Program-made: the position numbers and the translations under genes | The notes under the pieces: model-generated | Told to the model about the DNA's origin: nothing | The model's database searches: none | Seen by the model: only the letters and a program-made list of their open reading frames with translations | In this document: piece by piece, positions 25,116-33,600 of the stretch | Numbering within the stretch: the stretch's first letter is position 1 | How the letters are laid out: the number at the start of each line of letters is the position of its first letter | Assembly: GCA_902775565.1 (NCBI GenBank) | Contig: CACYMP010000001.1 | Coordinates: 186,001 to 250,000 of the forward strand | Direction: 5' to 3' | Length of the DNA: 64,000 nucleotides | DNA from: Oscillospiraceae bacterium | Lineage (GTDB): Bacteria > Bacillota > Clostridia > Saccharofermentanales > Saccharofermentanaceae

Positions 25116-26833
25116 GTATAAAGACCGTAAAACGCCTTTTTGCCTATCTGAAAGGAGCTTTACCGCTTGCTGTTCTGTCTGTAGTATTCGGCACGCTTTT
25201 CGGTGCTGCGACAGTTGCAGTACCGTTCTTTGCGGGAAAAGCCATCGATAACCTCGGCAATATCGATGTCCTTGTAAGATATCTTCTGATCATCATTGGG
25301 CTTCTGGTCCTGGCTGCCGTGCTCCAGTTCGTGCTGATCAGGATGAACAACAGGATCTCATATTCGATCGGCCTTAATCTGCGCAACGCGACATACAAAA
25401 AGATGCACAGGGTAAAGATGTCTTATATAGACAAGACATCCGCAGGTAAGCTTCAGAGCTTCATAATAAGCGATGTGGAGACCGTGTCTGACGGTATGCT
25501 CTTATTCCTCAACCAGTTTGCTTCAGGTCTTGCCACGATAATAATCACGCTTGTCGTGATGTTCCTTGTCAATTGGAAGATATCTCTTATCGTCGTTGTG
25601 TTTACGCCCGTATCCATCGCTGTGTCTTACCTGATAGCAAAAGGCGCCTATAAGTCGTTTGCAAAACAGGCCGAGATCAGAGGAAGGCAGACGTCTTTTG
25701 TCGGTGAGTCAGTCAATAACTTCAGGGAATGCAAGGTCTATAACGTTACCGGTTCGAGGATAGCGGGATTCGATGAGATCAACGGCGAATACCGTAAGAC
25801 ATCGACAAAGGCTACGTTCCTGTCTTCGATCAGCAATCCTTCATCGAGGTTTGTAAATGCGCTGATCTACGCCGGCGTTGTGTTTACGGGGTGCTTTGCG
25901 GGCATCGGCGGTACGATCACGGTCGGAGCGCTGACAACGCTGCTTGCATATGCCAACCAGTTCATGAAGCCGTTCAACGATCTTTCTGCGGTCTATACCG
26001 AGCTTTCAGACAGCTTTGCCTGTCTTGCGCGTGTCTTCGAGTTCCTTGACAGCCCGGAGATACCTGAAGAGACGGCTTCTTCAGAGCTTCCCGATAAGAA
26101 CAGACAGTTCGATATCGAGTTTAAGAATGTCTGCTTCTCTTATGTTGAGGGAAGACCTGTGTTAAAAGACATCTCGTTCAAAGTTGAAAAGGGCGAATCC
26201 TTTGCTATTGCAGGTCCTACCGGCTGCGGCAAGACGACACTCATCAACCTTCTCATGCGCTACTATGAGCCCGATTCGGGAGATATCCTGATAAACGGTA
26301 AGTCCATTAAGGATATCCCGAGGACCGAGCTCAGGCATTATATCGGCATGGTTACGCAGGACACATGGCTTTCTGATGATACGGTAATGGATAACATAAG
26401 GTTCTCGGGTGAACACGTAACCGAAGAACAGGCTTATGATGCATGCAGGAAGACCGGATGCGATTCATTTATAAGAAAACTGCCCAACAGGTATAACGAG
26501 CTGATAGACAACGAGAGGGATGATATCTCTGCAGGACAGAAGCAGCTTTTGACGATAGCAAGAGCGATGGCCTCTGATCCTTCGATAATGATCCTTGACG
26601 AGGCCACGTCATCGGTCGACGTCGTAACCGAAGTGCGTATCCAGAAAGCCGTAAGAGAGCTCTTAAACGGCAGAACGAGCATAATAATCGCCCACAGGCT
26701 TTCGACTATCACGAACTGCGACAAGATCGTCGTTATAGACGGCGGATGTGTCTCAGAGATCGGATCCCATGAAGAACTCATTGCGAACGGCGGATTCTAC
26801 AGCAGGCTTTATGCCTCTTACATATCCGGATAA
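25112..26833 (+). CDS. ABC exporter half-transporter, subunit with competent ATP site
   Basis: Also 573 residues with six spans and an ATPase domain. Walker A GPTGCGKTT lies near 369, Walker B with a proper glutamate (ILDEATSSVD) near 494, and the switch histidine in IIAHRLST near 528. Its signature is ISAGQKQ instead of LSGGQ, which would complete the degenerate site with the partner subunit. ATGA overlap with the upstream gene shows coupled production. The T-box leader begins 56 nt after its stop; no terminator hairpin is evident between. Confidence 0.92.
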   Translation: MSIKTVKRLFAYLKGALPLAVLSVVFGTLFGAATVAVPFFAGKAIDNLGNIDVLVRYLLIIIGLLVLAAVLQFVLIRMNNRISYSIGLNLRNATYKKMHRVKMSYIDKTSAGKLQSFIISDVETVSDGMLLFLNQFASGLATIIITLVVMFLVNWKISLIVVVFTPVSIAVSYLIAKGAYKSFAKQAEIRGRQTSFVGESVNNFRECKVYNVTGSRIAGFDEINGEYRKTSTKATFLSSISNPSSRFVNALIYAGVVFTGCFAGIGGTITVGALTTLLAYANQFMKPFNDLSAVYTELSDSFACLARVFEFLDSPEIPEETASSELPDKNRQFDIEFKNVCFSYVEGRPVLKDISFKVEKGESFAIAGPTGCGKTTLINLLMRYYEPDSGDILINGKSIKDIPRTELRHYIGMVTQDTWLSDDTVMDNIRFSGEHVTEEQAYDACRKTGCDSFIRKLPNRYNELIDNERDDISAGQKQLLTIARAMASDPSIMILDEATSSVDVVTEVRIQKAVRELLNGRTSIIIAHRLSTITNCDKIVVIDGGCVSEIGSHEELIANGGFYSRLYASYISG

Positions 26834-26853
26834 GCACGAAAAGCCTTAAAAGG

Positions 26854-26883
26854 TTGACCTTTTCGAACGTTTTATGATAAAGT
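26854..26883 (+). promoter_or_regulatory. Promoter of the leuA T-box transcript
   Basis: TTGACC at 26854-26859 and TAAAGT at 26878-26883 with an 18-bp spacer and TG at 26875-26876. It has the same design as the dapA promoter. The start would be near 26890. Confidence 0.6.
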
Positions 26884-26889
26884 ATCGAA

Positions 26890-27173
26890 AATTGAATAGA
26901 TAAATGCGATGAAGAGGAATAGTACTTCATCATTGCGGCCCTACAGAGAGACTGCGGTTGGTGCGAGCAGGAGGGAAGCAGAGGAAGGAACTCACCCCGG
27001 AGCATTCGGTTGAAAGCCTTGAGGCAATTAGACTTGAACGGACTTGTCCCACGTTAGAGGGACACTGATATCGGATCTATTCCCGTATCTTGTGAGTGCA
27101 CAGCATTGCTGTGAAATAGAGTGGTACCGCGAACGCCCCTTCGTCTCTATACAAGGAGACGAGGGGCTTTTTT
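26890..27173 (+). promoter_or_regulatory. T-box riboswitch, leucine specific
   Basis: The leader binds uncharged tRNA and then blocks the terminator. Stem I carries AGTA near 26921, the distal loop block (GGTTGGTGCGAGCAG) near 26956-26970 and the specifier CTC at 26991-26993 within GAACTCACC, a leucine codon. The T-box sequence GTGGTACCGCG at 27121-27131 has T as the variable base, which pairs with the A discriminator of tRNA-Leu. The downstream gene is leuA, so specifier and function agree. The 5' end is inferred from the promoter. Confidence 0.93.
27135..27173 (+). terminator. T-box regulated terminator
   Basis: A 12-bp stem with one bulge (27135-27147 with 27156-27167) and an 8-nt loop, followed by six T. 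The antiterminator formed with the upstream T-box bases excludes it when uncharged tRNA-Leu is bound. Confidence 0.9.
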
Positions 27174-27193
27174 CGTACAAGGAGGTACGCGGT

Positions 27194-28870
27194 ATGAACA
27201 GCAGTAAGTATGAGGCTAACCCTACGGTTCCCATGCCTGACCGCAAGTGGCCGTCAAGAGTAATAACCAAAGCACCGGTCTGGTGTTCTGTCGATTTAAG
27301 GGACGGAAACCAGGCACTCGAAGTCCCTATGACACTCGACCAGAAGGTTGAGTTCTTCACGTTCCTGTGTGAGATCGGATTCAAGGAGATCGAGATAGGT
27401 TTTCCTGCTGCTTCCGAGACTGATTACAATTTCTGCCGCCACCTGATCGATAACGATCTGATCCCGGACGGCGTTGCAATCCAGGTACTGACACAGTCGA
27501 GACCTCACATCATTGAGAAGACGATGGAGGCGGTAAAAGGCTGCAAAAAGGCCATTATCCATCTGTATAACTCCACGAGTACTCTGCAAAGAGACGTAGT
27601 CTTCGGCTTTACTCCAGAGGACTGCATCGATCTGGCTGAAGTGGGCGCCAGACTGATCCTGGAGTATATCGCAAAGGATGAGAGCGGAACGGAGTTTATC
27701 CTCGAGTATTCGCCCGAGAGCTTTTCTTCGACGGAGCCCGAATTTGCAGTGCGTATCTGCGATGCGGTATTGGATATCTGGAAGCCTACAAGGGAACGCA
27801 AGGCCATAATCAATCTGCCTGAGACTGTTGAATATCAGACGGCGAATGTGTTTGCCGATCAGGTGGAGTATTTCTGCACGCATACAAGATGGAGAGACGA
27901 GATCATTGTGTCTTTGCATACCCATAATGACAGGGGAACAGCGGTTGCCACGTCTGAATTCGGCCTGATGGCCGGAGCCGACAGGGTAGAAGGTACTCTC
28001 TTTGGCAACGGTGAAAGGACCGGAAACGTTGATATCATTACGCTCGCGATCAATATGCTGATGTTAGGCGTAGATCCTAAGCTCGATTTTTCTGACATGA
28101 ACAATGTTATCGATGTCTATGAGGACTGCACCGGAATGAAGGTCGAGCCCAGGCACCCATGGGCCGGAAAGCTCGTCTTTACTGCATTCTCCGGTTCACA
28201 CCAGGATGCCATCAACAAGGGCAGAAAGAAGATGGAAGAGCGCCATTCGACTGTCTGGGCCGTTCCGTATCTGCCTATCGATCCGGCCGATGTCGGACGC
28301 CAGTACGAGCCTATCATAAGGATCAATTCCCAGTCGGGAAGAGGCGGAATATCCTATGTTCTGGAAAAGAATTACGGTGTTCATCTGCCGAGAAGCTTCC
28401 AGCGCAGCTTCCTGCCTGTGGTTAAGGCTGCCACCGAGGAGAACGGTTCTGAGAACGAGCTGACTCCGCAGCAGATATTCGATCTGTTCGACGACAAGTA
28501 TATCAACGTTTTGGAGCCTTACGGCCTGAAGACATTCTCGGAGACGCAGGATTCGGAGCAGATATCCACAGTTGAAGCGGTTATTACGGACAACGGGGAA
28601 AACGTTACCATCAGAGGTACAGGTAACGGTCTTCTTGACGCTTTTGTAACTGCGTTTAAGACATATACCGGTGTGGATTTCGAGATCAAGGACTATTCCG
28701 AGCACGCAATGAAGAGCGGTTCTGATTCCGCGGCTATCACATACATCGAGATACTTAGCAAACAGGACGGAAAGACCTATATCGGCGCGGGTGTCTCAAG
28801 CTCTGTCACGAAGTCATCCGTCAGGGCTGTAGTTTGCGCATACAACAGAATGATAAAAGTGATAAGATAG
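27194..28870 (+). CDS. leuA: 2-isopropylmalate synthase, long form
   Basis: Condenses acetyl-CoA with 2-ketoisovalerate, the first step of leucine synthesis. The 558-residue protein is the long (LeuA type 2) form. It has the HMGL-like barrel with the metal-binding DLRDGNQAL near 34-42 and HTHND near residue 242, and the C-terminal LeuA dimer domain that gives leucine feedback. The ATG at 27194 follows AAGGAGGT; the frame extends upstream only through the T-box and is not translated. Expression is set by the leucine T-box. No leuBCD or ilv genes follow. Confidence 0.95.
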   Translation: MNSSKYEANPTVPMPDRKWPSRVITKAPVWCSVDLRDGNQALEVPMTLDQKVEFFTFLCEIGFKEIEIGFPAASETDYNFCRHLIDNDLIPDGVAIQVLTQSRPHIIEKTMEAVKGCKKAIIHLYNSTSTLQRDVVFGFTPEDCIDLAEVGARLILEYIAKDESGTEFILEYSPESFSSTEPEFAVRICDAVLDIWKPTRERKAIINLPETVEYQTANVFADQVEYFCTHTRWRDEIIVSLHTHNDRGTAVATSEFGLMAGADRVEGTLFGNGERTGNVDIITLAINMLMLGVDPKLDFSDMNNVIDVYEDCTGMKVEPRHPWAGKLVFTAFSGSHQDAINKGRKKMEERHSTVWAVPYLPIDPADVGRQYEPIIRINSQSGRGGISYVLEKNYGVHLPRSFQRSFLPVVKAATEENGSENELTPQQIFDLFDDKYINVLEPYGLKTFSETQDSEQISTVEAVITDNGENVTIRGTGNGLLDAFVTAFKTYTGVDFEIKDYSEHAMKSGSDSAAITYIEILSKQDGKTYIGAGVSSSVTKSSVRAVVCAYNRMIKVIR

Positions 28871-28903
28871 ACTGATTAATTCAGTACGGAGTCTTAAACT
28901 TTT

Positions 28904-29764
28904 ATGTGGGATTATTTTGTAGCCTTTATTTTCGGAGTTGTTGAGGGTATAACCGAGTGGCTTCCCGTCAGCTCCACCGGACATATGATCATATTGAATC
29001 AGTTCCTGAAACTCAATGTTTCACCTGAATTCTATGACCTTTATCTTGTAGTCATCCAGCTTGGCGCGATACTGGCCGTTATGGTCGTGTTCTGGTGGGA
29101 TATCTGGCCTTTCGGGATCAAGCGCAACAAGCATCCGCTTTCCGATTCGGGTATCGGCCGCTGGATAATGAAGGATAAGTTCATAATGTGGTTCAAGATA
29201 GCCGTTGCATGCATTCCTGCTGCCGTTGTAGGCGTTCTTTTCGACGACTGGCTCGACGAGCACCTTTATAACTACGTTGTGGTCGCAATAGCTCTTATCG
29301 TTTTCGGTATCGCTTTCATCGTTGTAGAGCACATCATGAAGGACAAGGAGTTCAAGATCAAGACCGTAAACCAGATCAACTGGGGACACGCTTTCATGAT
29401 CGGTATGTTCCAGCTTTTGGCAGCAATATTCCCGGGCGCATCGAGATCAGGATCAACTATCGTTGGATCTCTTGGTATGGGCATCAAGCGTGAGGCTGCT
29501 GCCAAGTTCACGTTCTTCCTTGCGATCCCCGTCATGTTCGGCGCAAGCCTTCTTAAGATCGTTAAGTTCAAGGGCGATGTTCAGGGCAATGAGCTTGTGC
29601 TTCTTGGCATCGGCATGGTTACCGCGTTTGTAGTCAGCCTTTTTGTTATCAAGGGTCTGATGAACTTTATCAAAAAGCACGGTTTTACATGCTTCGGCTG
29701 GTACAGGATCGCTCTTGGTGTCCTTGTTCTCATCCTGGGTCTTGCCGGTGTGATCGGCTTTTAA
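28904..29764 (+). CDS. uppP: Undecaprenyl-diphosphatase
   Basis: Recycles the lipid carrier of cell-wall synthesis by removing a phosphate from undecaprenyl diphosphate; overexpression gives bacitracin resistance. The 286-residue membrane protein has the two family signatures: EGITEWLPVSSTGH at about 14-27 and PGASRSGST near 175-183, with the key glutamates, serine and arginine. About eight spans are visible. CGGAG is 12 nt from the ATG, a long gap. Confidence 0.95.
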   Translation: MWDYFVAFIFGVVEGITEWLPVSSTGHMIILNQFLKLNVSPEFYDLYLVVIQLGAILAVMVVFWWDIWPFGIKRNKHPLSDSGIGRWIMKDKFIMWFKIAVACIPAAVVGVLFDDWLDEHLYNYVVVAIALIVFGIAFIVVEHIMKDKEFKIKTVNQINWGHAFMIGMFQLLAAIFPGASRSGSTIVGSLGMGIKREAAAKFTFFLAIPVMFGASLLKIVKFKGDVQGNELVLLGIGMVTAFVVSLFVIKGLMNFIKKHGFTCFGWYRIALGVLVLILGLAGVIGF

Positions 29765-29822
29765 TCAAGTACACGGTTTTCTGAGAATTTTTTGCCCTAA
29801 AAATCAACCATTTATTACAAGT

Positions 29823-29838
29823 ATAACGCGCGCGTTAT
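29823..29838. promoter_or_regulatory. 16-bp perfect palindrome, probable operator
   Basis: ATAACGCG-CGCGTTAT. It lies in the spacer directly before an extended -10 (TGC-TATAAT, 29838-29846), sharing one base with it. A dimeric repressor bound here would block RNA polymerase. The CG-rich core stands out in an AT-rich gap. The regulator is unknown and not evident nearby. Confidence 0.6.
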
Positions 29839-29846
29839 GCTATAAT
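29838..29846 (+). promoter_or_regulatory. Extended -10 promoter of the unknown gene and activase
   Basis: TGCTATAAT with a perfect TATAAT at 29841-29846. No good -35; TTACAA at 29815-29820 is 20 bp away. The start would be near 29853, with GAGGT and a TTG start following. Confidence 0.65.
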
Positions 29847-29883
29847 TTTATACTGAAAAATAATGGGTTGAGGTTTTGAATCT

Positions 29884-30654
29884 TTGCACAAGTACATTTT
29901 CAACAGCCGCGATGTGGCTGCATATTTCAAATATTTCTCTGTCCCGAGCTATCTTGAAGTGTCGTACATGCAGTACATCTTCAATATCGGCAATAAGATA
30001 CTGGCAGAGCCCCTTACCAGGGATTTCGAGCATTTTAAGAACGAGGTATTCAGAGAACTCTATTTTCTCTGGGCAAACGGTTTTGAAGGCGAGAGGTCCG
30101 ATATTTCCGCAATGACCGCCGACGGTCAGCTCGCGCTTATCTGCGACCAGGAATGCCTGAATCTCGAGTCTTACATGAAGCTCATCTGCCTGCATCTCAT
30201 TTTCTCGAGCAATCTGCCTTACATCAATCTCAATTTCACGGGCATGATGTATCAGCTCGGACTTAAATGTGAAGTCAGTCTCTATGAGGAGAATGTCAGA
30301 AAGGTTATGGAGTCTTTAAGGCTCGTAGCTTACGATACTTTCGGACATGCTTTTGATCTCGGCCTGGGCATACCTGATGAACTTCTCCGTATCTCTCTTA
30401 ACGAAGAGTTCAAGGCAGGCCTTATCAACCGTGACTTCAGGGAGAGCCTTAAGAACGAACAGCTTAAGTGGCTTGCCGAACTCAAGGAGAAGTCTCTCAA
30501 GGTGTTCGGAAGCATTCCCGCAAGACGCAAGAGCTCTGCCGGAAGAAAATCTTCCGGTTCGGTAACCGGCGCAAAATACTCTGATACGGCAGCTCAGATG
30601 CCGTCGAATATAGTCCAGCCGAAGGGTGCACCTTCGTCCGGAAACAGGAAATAA
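29884..30654 (+). CDS. Protein of unknown function upstream of the dehydratase activase
   Basis: I do not recognise a family. The 256-residue product looks mostly helical and soluble for residues 1-205, rich in aromatic and charged residues, with a final 50 residues that are low in complexity and rich in lysine, arginine, serine and proline, probably disordered and able to bind nucleic acid or membrane. The start is TTG at 29884, with GAGGT at 29870-29874. It shares its promoter and palindromic operator with the activase gene 20 nt downstream, which suggests a joint role or joint control. Confidence 0.8.
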   Translation: MHKYIFNSRDVAAYFKYFSVPSYLEVSYMQYIFNIGNKILAEPLTRDFEHFKNEVFRELYFLWANGFEGERSDISAMTADGQLALICDQECLNLESYMKLICLHLIFSSNLPYINLNFTGMMYQLGLKCEVSLYEENVRKVMESLRLVAYDTFGHAFDLGLGIPDELLRISLNEEFKAGLINRDFRESLKNEQLKWLAELKEKSLKVFGSIPARRKSSAGRKSSGSVTGAKYSDTAAQMPSNIVQPKGAPSSGNRK

Positions 30655-30674
30655 CCGTATTTGGAGGATGGAAG

Positions 30675-33600
30675 ATGGACAAGTTCTACAGTTTAGGGCT
30701 TGATATTGGTTCTACAACGATCAAAGTCGTATTGCTTGACGGCGATAAGATCATTCACAGCGAGTATAAGAGACACCATTCCGATGTCTCGGGTCTTTTG
30801 AATGAGCTTTTTGCAGATCTCAACAAGAAGTTCCCGGGCATTATGGTAGATACCGTTATCACGGGTTCCGGCGGACTTTCGGTAGCTAACTGGCTTGGTC
30901 TTAAGTTCACTCAGGAAGTTATGGCTGAGACTGTTGCCATCAGGAAGTACCACCCTGAGACTGACGTAATAATCGAGCTCGGCGGTGAGGACGCCAAGAT
31001 CACATATATGCACCCTGTCTTAGAGCAGCGTATGAACGGTACGTGCGCAGGCGGTACAGGTGCTTTCATCGACCAGATGGCATCGCTCCTTCAGACTGAT
31101 GCCGACGGACTCAATAACTTCGCAAAGGATTACAGATCGCTTTACACGATCGCAAGCCGCTGCGGCGTTTTCGCAAAGAGCGATCTTCAGCCGCTGATCA
31201 ACGAGGGCGCCGCAAAGGAAGACCTCGCAGCTTCCATCTACCAGTCGGTAGTCAACCAGACCATATCCGGTCTTGCATGCGGAAGACCCATCAAGGGCAA
31301 TGTCGCATTCTTAGGCGGTCCTCTGTATTTCAACTCGGAGCTTAGAAGCGCTTTCGAAAGAACGCTCGCAGAGAAAGTCGATTCGTTCTGGATGCCTGAA
31401 GAGGCTCAGATCTACGTCGGACTTGGCGCGGCTCTTTCCGCTGACGGCAAGAATCCCGTGCTCCTTTCAGACCTTCTCGAAAAGCTCAAGAACCGCGAGG
31501 GCTTTGTTCCTGACATCATCAGGATCGATCCCATCTTTAAGGATGAAGCTGACAAGAAGGCTTTTGACGAGCGCCATAAGAAGGACATGATCCCTGTACT
31601 CGATTTTGCCGATCAGAAGGGTCCGCTTTTCCTCGGCTTGGATGCAGGTTCTACGACCACGAAGGCTGTCGTCATCAACGTAAGAGGCGAGCTCGTTTAC
31701 ACTTACTACGCAAGCAACAAGGGCAACCCCGTCATGAGCGCCGTTGCCATCATGAGAGACATCTATTCCAAGATGCCTGCTGACTGCCATATCGCTTATT
31801 CGTGCGTAACCGGATACGGCGAGAACATAATCAGGGCGGCGCTCAATATCGATATCGGCGAGATCGAGACTATGGCGCACTTCCAGTCTGCAAAATTCTT
31901 CTGCCCGGATGTCGATTTCATCATCGATATCGGCGGTCAGGACATGAAGTGCATGAAGATAAGGAACGGCGTTATCGATTCCATCATGCTCAATGAGGCA
32001 TGTTCTTCCGGATGCGGATCTTTCATCCAGACATTTGCTGAGACTTTGGGTCTTACGACTCCGCAGTTTGCCGAGGCCGCTTTATCTTCAACAAAGCCTG
32101 TCGATCTCGGTACGAGATGTACGGTATTCATGAACTCGAAGGTTAAGCAGGCACAGAAGGAGGGCGCATCTGTCGGCGATATCTCCGCAGGCCTTTCATA
32201 TTCTGTTGTCAGAAACGCTCTTTACAAGGTCATCAAGATCAGAGATACCGAGCAGCTCGGAAAGAACATTGTCGTTCAGGGCGGTACGTTCCTCAATGAC
32301 GCCATCCTGCGCTGCTTTGAGCTCGTTTCCAAGAGAGACGTCATCAGACCTAACGTCGCCGGTCTCATGGGCGCTTTCGGCGCGGCTCTCATTGCTCAGA
32401 GGAGATATAAGGAAGGCACTGAAACAAAACTTTTGGGCAAGGATCAGCTTGATTCGTTCACCATGGAGACAGAGAATACCCAGTGCCCTGGCTGCACCAA
32501 CCACTGCAGACTTACGATCGCGACATTCTCCAACGGCAGGAAGTTCGTTTCAGGCAACCGCTGCGAAAGAGGCGAGGACATTGCCCTCGATAAGGATCCC
32601 GGACTTCAGAAAGAGAAGATCCCGAATCTTTTCAGCTACAAGTACAACAGGACATTCCAGTATCAGCCGCTTAAGCTTGAAGAAGCTCCGAGAGGCGAGA
32701 TCGGTATCCCGAGAGTACTTAACCAGTACGAGAACTATCCTTTCTGGTTCACGGTGCTGACCAAGCTCGGATTCAGAGTATTGATCTCCGCAAGGTCTTC
32801 TCATAAGCTCTATGAATCGGGAATGGAGACTATTCCTTCGGAGTCCGTCTGCTATCCCGCAAAGCTCGCTCACGGTCACATCGAGAACCTTATTTCGAGA
32901 GGCATCAAGACGATCTTCTATCCTGATGTCCCTTATGAGAATATCGAGAACAAGGGCTCAAACAACCACTACAACTGCCCGATCGTATGCTCTTATCCCG
33001 AGGTTATCCGCAACAACGTTGAGAACTTAAGGGAGAAGGAGATCCGCTACATCAATCCGTTCATGCCTTTGGACAATCTTGACTGCGTAGCCGAGCAGCT
33101 TGTCAAATGCTTCGACTATCTTGCGGTATCGCTTAACGAGGCAAAGGCGGCAGTAGCGGCAGGTGCCGAGGAATACTACAAGTTCAAGGAAGATATCCGC
33201 GCAAAGGGTGAACAGATCCTCAAGGAGATGGAAGAAAAGGGCATGAAGGGCGTTGTCCTTGCAGGCAGGCCTTATCACATCGATCCTGAGATCAACCACG
33301 GTATCCCCGAGATGATTAACTCATTAGGACTTGCCGTTCTCACGGAGGACTCCGTGGCTAAGGCCGGCAGACTTAAGAGGCCGATCAGAGTAATAGACCA
33401 GTGGATGTATCACACAAGACTTTATGAGGCTGCGGCATACGTAATTACAAGACCTGATCTTGAGCTTGTTCAGCTCACGAGCTTCGGCTGCGGACTTGAT
33501 GCCGTAACTTCCGATCAGGTTCAGGAAATCCTTGAATCTTCAGGCAAGCTCTATACGCTGCTTAAGATCGACGAGGTAAGCAATCTGGGTGCCGCAAGGA

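Noticed and set aside
27044..27193. N-terminal extension of leuA by 50 codons
   Set aside because: It runs through the T-box antiterminator and terminator; the AAGGAGGT and ATG at 27194 and the family N-terminus decide the start.
29021..29389. Open frames antisense to uppP, polA, the activase and other genes
   Set aside because: They are shadows of real genes, have no ribosome sites or family motifs, and follow the codon pattern of the opposite strand.
29761..29822. Terminator after uppP
   Set aside because: A tiny hairpin before TTTTTT (near 29780-29792) has too few pairs to be called; termination there stays unproven.
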